From positions 1-51,661 of the forward strand of contig JAURLT010000072.1 in assembly GCA_030831085.1 (NCBI GenBank): a stretch of 51,661 bases of DNA, read 5' to 3'. Numbering within the stretch: position 1 is the stretch's first letter; the number at the start of each line of letters is the position of its first letter. The notes beneath the pieces are model-generated. The model was not told the origin of the DNA, searched no databases, and worked only from the letters and a program-made list of their open reading frames with translations. Shown here in pieces: positions 20,200-27,487 of this stretch. The position numbers were made by a program, and so were the translations under genes. Origin of the DNA: Gammaproteobacteria bacterium (GTDB taxonomy: Bacteria > Pseudomonadota > Gammaproteobacteria > Steroidobacterales > Steroidobacteraceae).

Positions 20200-21311
20200 C
20201 AGTGGAACCGCGGCTCGCCGCCATTTTCAGCCAGTTCAGCGTCAGCGCCATGCCGACGTCGGCCACCGGACTGACGTCAGGTCACATCAACGACACCTGG
20301 CGGATCGACACCGAATCAGGGCAGAGCTACGTGCTGCAGCGGCTCAACCCCATTGCGTTCCCAGACCCCGATGCAGTCATGGCCAACAAGCTGGCAGTAA
20401 CTGAGCATCTGCTCAAGCGGGCCGGTGGAAGGGGCTTTGGAAAAGCCGTCCCGGGCTTCCTCCCACTTCGTCGGGGCGGCTTCCTGCTTCGCGACAACCA
20501 GGGCGGCGCCTGGAACCTGATGCCGTTCATCGGGCCGTCTCGCAGTTATCTCGTAGCGCCCGATGTCCACATCGCCCGTGAAGCCGGCCAGACGCTCGGC
20601 TTATTCCTGAGCCAGACCAGCGACCTCGATCCCGCCCTGCTGAGCGAGACCCTACCGGGTTTCCACAACCTGGAAAGGCGGCTCGCCGAATTCGATGCAG
20701 CGAAAGACTCGGCGGATCCCCGACGCTGCGAGGACGCCGCGCCCACCATCGATACCGTCACTGAACTGCGCGAGTCGATGCTCGGTATCGAACAACTGAG
20801 GCAGGCTGGAGTCATCCCTGAGCGCGTAACCCACAACGACACCAAGCTGCCGAACATGCTGTTCACGCCGCAAGGCAAGGGTCTTTGCATGATCGACCTC
20901 GATACCGTCATGCCCGGCATCCTGCATTACGATTTCGGAGACGCCGTGCGCATGCTCTGCAATTCCGGTGCGGAGGACGATCCGAATCCGGATCACATCA
21001 AGGTACGCCTCGACTATTTCGAGGCCTTCGTCGAGGGAATGTTTGGCGAGGGCACCCTGGTACCACGGACCGGCGAGACGACGGCGCTGGCCGACAGCCC
21101 CGCCGTCATGGCCTTCATCGTGGGCCTGCGTATGCTCACCGACTTCCTGCAGAGGGACCGCTACTTCGCCATCGCCTACCCCGGCCACAACCTGGTGCGC
21201 GCCCGGGCGCAGTTGGCTCTGGCCCGCCGATTTTCCGACTCACGTGCACCCATGGAGGATGCGATCGAATCTGCGCTTCAGTCCGCCGCCCAGGCCGGCC
21301 GAACCGGCTGA
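20193..21311 (+). CDS. NahK-like N-acetylhexosamine 1-kinase (APH-fold phosphotransferase)
   Basis: Probable anomeric kinase making GalNAc- or GlcNAc-1-phosphate. The 372-aa protein has the NahK-type N-terminal GHINDTWRI and YVLQRLN segments, the catalytic loop THNDTKLPNML and the metal site CMIDLDTVMPG followed by YDFGDAVRML. These distinguish it from choline or aminoglycoside kinases. The GTG start (20193) overlaps the upstream stop; GTG 20202 is an alternative. The symporter, exported glycosidase and nucleotidyltransferase next door support an amino-sugar salvage role. Its 3' end overlaps the convergent lipoprotein gene by 34 nt. Confidence 0.8.
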   Translation: MVTVEPRLAAIFSQFSVSAMPTSATGLTSGHINDTWRIDTESGQSYVLQRLNPIAFPDPDAVMANKLAVTEHLLKRAGGRGFGKAVPGFLPLRRGGFLLRDNQGGAWNLMPFIGPSRSYLVAPDVHIAREAGQTLGLFLSQTSDLDPALLSETLPGFHNLERRLAEFDAAKDSADPRRCEDAAPTIDTVTELRESMLGIEQLRQAGVIPERVTHNDTKLPNMLFTPQGKGLCMIDLDTVMPGILHYDFGDAVRMLCNSGAEDDPNPDHIKVRLDYFEAFVEGMFGEGTLVPRTGETTALADSPAVMAFIVGLRMLTDFLQRDRYFAIAYPGHNLVRARAQLALARRFSDSRAPMEDAIESALQSAAQAGRTG

Positions 21312-22615
21312 CCGTCCACCACCAGGCGGTCGTACACTGCCTCGCGGAAGGCCTCGATAAATCCCTTGGCCGCGGGCGGCGGGGCATGCAGCTGGGTCAT
21401 GACGACGCCCACGAAACCCCGCTCGGGATCGATCCAGAACTGGGTCCCCTCATAGCCTCCGCCAATCCAGAGCCCGCCCTGCCCCTGCCGGCCGTCGGGC
21501 AACTTGCCACTGTTCACCCACAGGTTGTAACCGTTGTAGCCGAAGGCGTTGTCGGTCAGGGTGTGCGGTGAGGTCATGTCCTGGATAGTGGGCTCCTCCA
21601 AGAAACGGTGACCGTTGAGCGTGCCGCGAGCCAGGATCAGGCGCAGGAAGTCCGCGTAACCATCAGCCGTGGCCACCATGCCCTCGCCCCCGAGGTTGAG
21701 CGGATACTCCCTCGAGTACATGGGCACGCCGGCACCGAACAGGTCGAGTTCCTTGCCTGCGGCCAGCCTCAGCGTCCCACCCTCACCGGTGATCCGCGGT
21801 AGCAACTCCGCCTGGTCCGGGAGGCCGTACTGCAGTCCTTCGATGTGAGCCGGCCGCGTCAGTCGTTCCTCCACCAGCGTCGCCAACGGCTTCCCGGTCG
21901 CTCGCTCGGCAACCAATCCCAGCACGGTGGTGCCGGTACCGTAAAAATAATCCACGCCCGGCTGCTGGATCAGCGGCAGGCGACTGAGTCGCAGGATCAG
22001 GTCATCGCTGCTCGAGGCCCGAGTCAGGTCTTCCTCCATGAACCGCTGATCGAGGCACTGCACTCCGGTCAGTCCGTAATAAAACCCGGCACGATGGTGG
22101 ATGAGGTCCGCAACCGTCATCCCCGGACGGGCGTCCACGTCTGGCAAGGGACAAGTCGTGGCAACCGCTGCAGCGCCCTTGCCCCCCGGCCCGGATAGGG
22201 CTGCCGCGACGCTCGCCAAATTTTCCCCACCGGGACCGGTCGCCACCTTGAGGCCCGCAAATTCCGGGATGTAGCGAGCCACTGGATCATCGAGACGCAG
22301 GACGCCGTCCTCGACCAGGTCCATCACCACGCTGATGGTGACCAGCTTGCTCATCGACCAGATCCGAAACCAGGTCTGGCCGCCAAGCTGGGCTCCGTCC
22401 AGCAGGGTCGGATTCGCAGCCGAATGTTCGTAGATGAGGTTTCCGTCCCGGTCTTCCAGACGCGCGTACAGGAACGGATAGGCGTCACGCTCGACGTAGC
22501 CGGACAGGAAGTCATCCAGGCCTGGGCGGTCGCGCAGGTCGTGACGCATGTCCGAGCTGCCACAACCCGCAAGCGCAAGGCAGCCCATGAGCAGCCCAAA
22601 TCCCTTGCCGCGCAT
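21278..22615 (-). CDS. Serine hydrolase lipoprotein (beta-lactamase/EstB-like fold)
   Basis: Penicillin-binding-protein-like serine hydrolase, probably an esterase or D-aminopeptidase in the envelope. ATG 22615 gives 445 aa with a lipoprotein signal (MRGKGFGLLMGCLALAGC, lipidated Cys18). The catalytic SxxK is SMSK, followed by YFYGTGTTVLGLVAERATGK as the Tyr motif. There is no KTG box; the equivalent position reads GGGYEGTQFW, as in EstB-like esterases. Antibiotic resistance is therefore not implied. It faces the kinase gene tail-to-tail with a 34-nt overlap. Confidence 0.85.
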   Translation of the reverse strand: MRGKGFGLLMGCLALAGCGSSDMRHDLRDRPGLDDFLSGYVERDAYPFLYARLEDRDGNLIYEHSAANPTLLDGAQLGGQTWFRIWSMSKLVTISVVMDLVEDGVLRLDDPVARYIPEFAGLKVATGPGGENLASVAAALSGPGGKGAAAVATTCPLPDVDARPGMTVADLIHHRAGFYYGLTGVQCLDQRFMEEDLTRASSSDDLILRLSRLPLIQQPGVDYFYGTGTTVLGLVAERATGKPLATLVEERLTRPAHIEGLQYGLPDQAELLPRITGEGGTLRLAAGKELDLFGAGVPMYSREYPLNLGGEGMVATADGYADFLRLILARGTLNGHRFLEEPTIQDMTSPHTLTDNAFGYNGYNLWVNSGKLPDGRQGQGGLWIGGGYEGTQFWIDPERGFVGVVMTQLHAPPPAAKGFIEAFREAVYDRLVVDGQPVRPAWAAD

Positions 22616-22719
22616 CACACACTCCGCTGATGAGGACGGCTTAATTCTGCGGCCGGGACGAGGCGGCGACAACCGCGGCTCAGCGTGGCTTGCCGTTGAT
22701 GCCGGAATCGACTGTGCGG

Positions 22720-23511
22720 TCAGGCGGCGGTATAGCCCCCGTCCACCGGGAAAACGCCGCCGGTGATCCAGGCCGACTCATCGCTGGCCAGGAATACCGC
22801 GAGGTGGGCAATGTCCTCCGCAGTACCCAGCCGCTTGAGCGGGTAGCGGGTGGCGTTGGCGGCCATCGCCTGCTCCAGTGGCATACGGTTGCGCAGGTCG
22901 AGACCCCCACGCCGTTCGTAGGTCTCCTTCACCAGCTCAGTGGGCACCGTACCGGGACACACGGCATTGCAGCGTATGCCAAGGTGGGCATACTCGATGG
23001 CGGCCTGCCGGGTCAGCGAGATGATGCCCCCCTTGGCTGCGGCGTAGGCCGCGATGCCGCTGAAGCCCACCAGCGCTCCAATGGAGGCCTGATTGATGAT
23101 GGAGCCGCCGCCAGCCGCCTCCATCGCCGGAATAACCGCTCGGCTGGCCAGCCAGGCGCCTTTCAGGTGCACGGCCATCACCCGGTCCCACTCGTCCTCG
23201 CTCACGGTAGTGACTGAGCCGACGCTCGCGATGCCCGCGTTGGCGTAGAGCACGTCGATCCGACCCCAGGCGGTAGTCAGGGTATTGGCCATGCGCTCGT
23301 TATCGGCCATGGAGGCCGCATCGAGCTGGATGGCCAACGCCTGCCCGCCTTGGGCGGCGATGTCCGCTGCCGTGGCCTCGGCCTTGTCGAGGACAATGTC
23401 GGCGCAGCCGACCTGGGCCCCCTCCGCCCCAAAGCGCAGGGCCGCCGCACGGCCCAGCCCTGATCCCGCCCCCGTGATCACCGTCACCTTGCCCGCCAAC
23501 CTGCCAGTCAT
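22720..23511 (-). CDS. Short-chain dehydrogenase/reductase
   Basis: NAD(P)-dependent oxidoreductase of the classical SDR family. ATG 23511 gives 263 aa starting MTGRLAGKVTVITGAGSGLG. The cofactor motif TGAGSGLG, the NAG motif YANAGIASVG, the catalytic Ser (IINQASIGALVG) and YAAAKGG are intact. The ending ASDESAWITGGVFPVDGGYTA is typical. It is divergent from the acyltransferase gene across 48 nt. Its sequence style is close to that of the other two SDRs in the window, so it may oxidise an alcohol in the same catabolic pathway. Confidence 0.85.
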   Translation of the reverse strand: MTGRLAGKVTVITGAGSGLGRAAALRFGAEGAQVGCADIVLDKAEATAADIAAQGGQALAIQLDAASMADNERMANTLTTAWGRIDVLYANAGIASVGSVTTVSEDEWDRVMAVHLKGAWLASRAVIPAMEAAGGGSIINQASIGALVGFSGIAAYAAAKGGIISLTRQAAIEYAHLGIRCNAVCPGTVPTELVKETYERRGGLDLRNRMPLEQAMAANATRYPLKRLGTAEDIAHLAVFLASDESAWITGGVFPVDGGYTAA

Positions 23512-23559
23512 TCTGATGCCTCTTCGATATGCTTGGTCATTCAAGCCTAGCTCGCCATC

Positions 23560-25620
23560 ATGCACCCATCCAACCCCACCGCACTCCCCTACCGAGCCGA
23601 CCTCGACGGCCTGCGCGGGGTCGCGGTGCTCTTGGTCGTCCTCTACCACGCGGGACTGGGCCCCTTTCCGGGCGGCTACGTCGGGGTCGATGTATTCCTG
23701 GTGATCTCGGGCTACCTCATTACCCGCATCATCCTGGCGGACCTCGATGCGGGCCGCTTCACGCTGACGGGCTTTTACGAACGACGGGTTCGGCGCTTGG
23801 TGCCGGCACTCGGGGTGATGCTCACCACCGTTGCCCTCGCCTGCCTGCCGCTGCTGTCGCCGCAGGACTTGAAGTACTTCGGCGGCAGCCTGTTCGCCGC
23901 TGTCGGCTTTGCCGCCAACCTGTTCTTCTTCCTCGAGGCCGGTTACTTCGACCTGGCTTCGAGCATGAAGCCGCTGCTGCACACCTGGTCCCTGGCGGTC
24001 GAGGAACAGTTCTACCTGCTCTACCCGCTGCTGTTGCCCTGGCTGATTGGGCGCGGCCGGCGGCTGGCCATCGTCACCCTCGCCGTGGTGACGGCACTGT
24101 CCCTGCTGGGGAGCGTCTGGGCCGCACAGGTCAACCCCAACGCCGGGTTCTACCTGCCCGTGTTTCGCGCCTGGGAAATCGGCATCGGTGCCCTGCTGGC
24201 GCTATGTCACGCCTCGACAGATCGGCTCACCGGGCCAACGATCGGGTTGATCGCCCTCGCGGGGATCGTGTCGATCCTCCTGGCCGCCGTTCAATACGAT
24301 GCACGAACCCCCTTCCCCGGCCTTGCGGCACTCCTGCCCTGTCTGGGTACTGCCGCGCTGCTGGCCTGCCGATCAGGGTCGAACCCCATCCAGCACGCGC
24401 TGGCGTGGCCCGCACTCGTCCAGCTCGGCCGGGTGTCCTACTCCTGGTACCTGTGGCACTGGCCAATCCTGGTGCTGGCCCGTCATTACGCCATTCGCGA
24501 GCTGACCGAACGGGAGCGGCTGGGCCTGGTCCTGCTGTCACTGCTGGTTGCCGCCGCCAGCTGGCGGTGGATAGAGCGTCCCTTTCGCGGCCAGGGCGCC
24601 AAGTTCGATCGCAGCGACATGTTCAGGGCCGCCCTCGGCGCCGGCGTCCTGCTGGCGGGACTCGGGCTGGCCATGGTCTGGTCGGGGGGCTGGCCAGCCA
24701 GATATCCGCAGCCGGCGCTGCAACTGCTTGACCAGTCAAAGGCGGTGGATCCCCAGCTGGAGACCTGCGCAATGCTCAGTGGTGCTGAGCTGCGGGCCGG
24801 TGCGGCCTGCATCCTGGGGCCCGAGGGCGGGGCTCCGCCACGCCTGGTGGTGTGGGGCGATTCCCAGGCGGCTGCGATGCTGCCCCTGTGGCGGGAACTC
24901 GCACTCCGTCATCAGCTCAGGGTCCTGTTTCTTGGCAAGGTGGGTTGTGGCCCCCTGCTCGATGTCGAACGCCTCGACCTCAGCTTCGGCTGTCGCGATC
25001 ACGCCGCCGCGGCCATTGATCTGATCAACAGGTTGCCCGCTGACACTCCGGTCATCCTGTCGGCCCGCTGGACCCACTACACCAACCGCCCTGCAGTCGG
25101 CAGCGAGGATCATGCTGAGGTCAGGCTGGTGGACCTCGGCGGCGCACCAGGCGGCGAGGCTGACAACGACGCCGCGCTCATGGCCGGACTGGGCAGGACC
25201 CTCCAGGCCCTCGGCGATCGGCCGCTGCTGATGATCGGCACCGTCCCGGAGATCGGCTTCCACGTCCCCAGCAGCCTGGCCAGGGCGATACATCTTGGTC
25301 GCAACGTCGACCTGCGCCCCATGCTCTCCAGTTACCGGCAGCGTCAGGCACCTTTCCTGAAACTGCTCCACCGGTTGCCGACACCGAACACCCTGCGCTT
25401 TGCCGACCCCGCCGAACTGCTCTGTTCAGGCCCGCGCTGTGAACTGCTGGAGGATAATCAGGTGCTCTACCTCGATCATGTGCACCTGTCCGCCACAGGG
25501 TCCCTGCGACTGGCGCCGCTGGTGGAGCGCTGGCTGCCGACGCTCACTTCTTGCTGCGGGGCAGCTGCAGCAGGACGCTGTGCGACACGCCGCCATCCAC
25601 CACCAGGTGATGACCCGTGA
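23560..25620 (+). CDS. OafA/YrhL-type acyltransferase with C-terminal SGNH domain
   Basis: Integral-membrane O-acyltransferase that modifies cell-surface glycans. The N-terminal acyltransferase-3 domain begins YRADLDGLRGVAVLLVVLYH and continues with GGYVGVDVFLVISGYLI and HTWSLAVEEQFYLLYP, then about ten transmembrane helices to near residue 370. The C-terminal periplasmic SGNH domain has the nucleophile block VVWGDSQAAAM and the late DHVHLSATG Asp/His block. The 686-aa length is typical of the two-domain type. Its last 77 nt overlap the convergent SDR gene, an unusually long overlap. Confidence 0.9.
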   Translation: MHPSNPTALPYRADLDGLRGVAVLLVVLYHAGLGPFPGGYVGVDVFLVISGYLITRIILADLDAGRFTLTGFYERRVRRLVPALGVMLTTVALACLPLLSPQDLKYFGGSLFAAVGFAANLFFFLEAGYFDLASSMKPLLHTWSLAVEEQFYLLYPLLLPWLIGRGRRLAIVTLAVVTALSLLGSVWAAQVNPNAGFYLPVFRAWEIGIGALLALCHASTDRLTGPTIGLIALAGIVSILLAAVQYDARTPFPGLAALLPCLGTAALLACRSGSNPIQHALAWPALVQLGRVSYSWYLWHWPILVLARHYAIRELTERERLGLVLLSLLVAAASWRWIERPFRGQGAKFDRSDMFRAALGAGVLLAGLGLAMVWSGGWPARYPQPALQLLDQSKAVDPQLETCAMLSGAELRAGAACILGPEGGAPPRLVVWGDSQAAAMLPLWRELALRHQLRVLFLGKVGCGPLLDVERLDLSFGCRDHAAAAIDLINRLPADTPVILSARWTHYTNRPAVGSEDHAEVRLVDLGGAPGGEADNDAALMAGLGRTLQALGDRPLLMIGTVPEIGFHVPSSLARAIHLGRNVDLRPMLSSYRQRQAPFLKLLHRLPTPNTLRFADPAELLCSGPRCELLEDNQVLYLDHVHLSATGSLRLAPLVERWLPTLTSCCGAAAAGRCATRRHPPPGDDP

Positions 25621-26296
25621 CGTAGCCGGCCTTGTCCGAGGCCAGCCAGAGTACGGCATTAGCGATGTCCTGCTCAGTGGCCAGACGCTTGAGCGGCACC
25701 GCGCCGCCGCGCAGCGCGCGCACCTCGGGGTCTGCATAAATCGGCGCCGACATGCCGCCATCGACAAAGCCGGGGGCCACCGCATTCACACGAATGCCAT
25801 CGCCTCCCAACTCAAGGGCCAGCAGCTCGGTCAGGGCGACCACGCCCGCCTTGGTGGAGGGGTAAGCCCCGGAGCCGGGACCCGGCGTGACGGCGTTGAT
25901 GGAACTCATGTTGATGATGCAACCGCTGCCACGGGGGCGCATGCGCAGGCCGGCTTCCCGGGCGACGATGTAGCTGCCGGTCAGGTTGATCCCGACCACG
26001 GTCCGCCAGTCGTCGACCGTCTGCTCCAGCAGGCTGCCGAAGCGCACGACGCCGGCATTGTTGACCACCACGTCCGGGCAGTCCCCGAAGGCGTCGAACA
26101 CCGCGCCGACCTGATCCTCGCGAGTCACATCCGCCGCCAGCGCCTGGTGCCCGGAACCGGCCAGCGAATCCGCCAGCTTCCTGCAGGCCTCCTGCGACAA
26201 GTCCACCACGCCAACCCGATAGCCTTCCTCCGCCGCGGCCCGGCAGATGGCCGCGCCAATCCCGTTGGCGCCACCCGTGACAAGAATCGATTTCAT
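25544..26296 (-). CDS. Short-chain dehydrogenase/reductase
   Basis: Classical SDR of 250 aa. The Rossmann start is SILVTGGANGIGAAICRAA, with NNAGVV, the catalytic Ser in INMSSINAV and YPSTKAG as the YxxxK. The ending ASDKAGYVTGHHLVVDGGVS is typical. It follows the NmrA-like gene by 42 nt on the same strand and is probably cotranscribed with it. The C-terminal codons lie antisense to the last 77 nt of the acyltransferase gene; both frames look genuine in the overlap. Confidence 0.85.
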   Translation of the reverse strand: MKSILVTGGANGIGAAICRAAAEEGYRVGVVDLSQEACRKLADSLAGSGHQALAADVTREDQVGAVFDAFGDCPDVVVNNAGVVRFGSLLEQTVDDWRTVVGINLTGSYIVAREAGLRMRPRGSGCIINMSSINAVTPGPGSGAYPSTKAGVVALTELLALELGGDGIRVNAVAPGFVDGGMSAPIYADPEVRALRGGAVPLKRLATEQDIANAVLWLASDKAGYVTGHHLVVDGGVSHSVLLQLPRSKK

Positions 26297-26338
26297 GGTC
26301 TCTCCTGCCCGGTCAGGGGCGATGATGCAGGCGTCGAA

Positions 26339-27262
26339 TTATGCACGGCTCCAAAGCTGCCGGCCCGCCCAGTCGGCGAAGGGCGTCAGGGTCACCGGCA
26401 ACTGCTCGAGCACCGGCGCCATGTCGACGCTGAAGGGACGCTCGGGCCCCTCGTTGTACCAGCGATAGATGCGCCCCAGTTCCTCGAGCAGGTGAGCAGC
26501 CTCTGCCGGCTCGTGACGCTGCACCTGCGGCCGCATTGCCTCGCAGAAGGCCTCGACGGACTGCGACTCGAAACGGATTGGCCGGCCTGCTGCCGCAGAA
26601 AGCCTGCGCGCCACCTCGGCGCCGCGCAAGGTCTCCGGCCCGCCTATCCTGAAGACGCTGCCCGCCAGTTGGGGGCGCACCGCCGCCGCCAGCATCAGGC
26701 TCGCCACGTCGGCCTGGCAGATCCAGGCGACCTCCAGCTCGGGCCGGTGGGCGTAGCGGAAACAATCCTCGTCCGCGATGGCTGGGAAGGCCCAGCCTCG
26801 CAGCAGGTTGTCCATGAACACCACCGGTGCCAGGGTGACCACCGGGACTCCGGCCTCCATCAGGGCCAGGCGCATCCGGTAACGAACGTCATGGGCCGCA
26901 AAACCCATCAGCCGTTCGCGCTGCGGGAGGCTGGTGTTGAAGATGATGATCCCCACGCCGGCGCGCGTCGCGGCCCGGCCAGCGGCCGCCGCAGCACCCA
27001 CCAGCCAGCGGCCATCGTTGAAAGAGCTGGACGGGTAGTTGGCGAGGATGGCTTCGCAGCCCTCGGCAGCGCGGGCAAGTGCCTCCTCGCCCGCGTCGGC
27101 CGCGCCCAGCTCCACGCGCGCGACCTCGATGCCGGGCGGCAGGAGGTTGGCAGCCCGCTCAGGGTCGCGGACCGCCACGCGGACCTGATGCCCTTGAGCG
27201 AGGGCCGCCTCGACCTGCGCCCGTCCTTGATCCCCGGTAGCGCCCAACACCAACACTTTCAT
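26339..27262 (-). CDS. NmrA-like NAD(P)-binding protein
   Basis: Atypical SDR of 307 aa. The N-terminal nucleotide-binding motif is VLVLGATGDQGRAQVEAAL, followed by HQVRVAVRDPERAANLLPPG, as in NmrA/HSCARG proteins. No classical YxxxK was seen. Members act as redox sensors or reductases such as quinone or isoflavone types; the function here is not resolved. It is first in a leftward pair with an SDR and divergent from the TonB receptor gene across a 225-nt gap. Confidence 0.75.
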   Translation of the reverse strand: MKVLVLGATGDQGRAQVEAALAQGHQVRVAVRDPERAANLLPPGIEVARVELGAADAGEEALARAAEGCEAILANYPSSSFNDGRWLVGAAAAAGRAATRAGVGIIIFNTSLPQRERLMGFAAHDVRYRMRLALMEAGVPVVTLAPVVFMDNLLRGWAFPAIADEDCFRYAHRPELEVAWICQADVASLMLAAAVRPQLAGSVFRIGGPETLRGAEVARRLSAAAGRPIRFESQSVEAFCEAMRPQVQRHEPAEAAHLLEELGRIYRWYNEGPERPFSVDMAPVLEQLPVTLTPFADWAGRQLWSRA

Positions 27263-27311
27263 GGGCTCACATTTTGGACTTCTGGGCGAAGCGGCGCACC
27301 CGCTTCAGGGT

Positions 27312-27340
27312 TTGTGCATGGCAAAAAAACAACATATACC
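27312..27340 (+). promoter_or_regulatory. Candidate promoter of the TonB receptor gene
   Basis: TTGTGC (27312-27317), a 17-nt spacer containing an A7 tract and TATACC (27335-27340) lie in the 225-nt divergent gap. The leader would be about 140 nt, ending in a strong GAGGGG ribosome site before ATG 27488. I see no riboswitch fold; the leader holds only a short CAAC/GTTG inverted repeat. Confidence 0.35.
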
Positions 27341-27487
27341 TAGCCAGATTATGCAGGCGGGACAACTTAACTGTTGAACTTCCTGATTAGCCAAGACAAA
27401 ATCGCAACAGCGCGCGCGACTTGCACGGACAGCATTCGGTGCGTGGCGTTACAACAACCGGAAACACCACTCGAGGGGTGACCTTTC

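Noticed and set aside
19321-21311. MurU/AmgK MurNAc recycling pair
   Set aside because: The nucleotidyltransferase is too long and lacks MurU character, and the kinase has NahK-type HNDTK and IDLDTVMPG motifs.
21278-22615. Antibiotic-resistance beta-lactamase
   Set aside because: SxxK is present but no KTG box; lipoprotein signal and motifs fit EstB-like esterases.
25400-27343. Long + strand open frame opposite the SDR and NmrA-like genes
   Set aside because: Antisense shadow; both minus-strand proteins show complete family motifs and the + frame does not.
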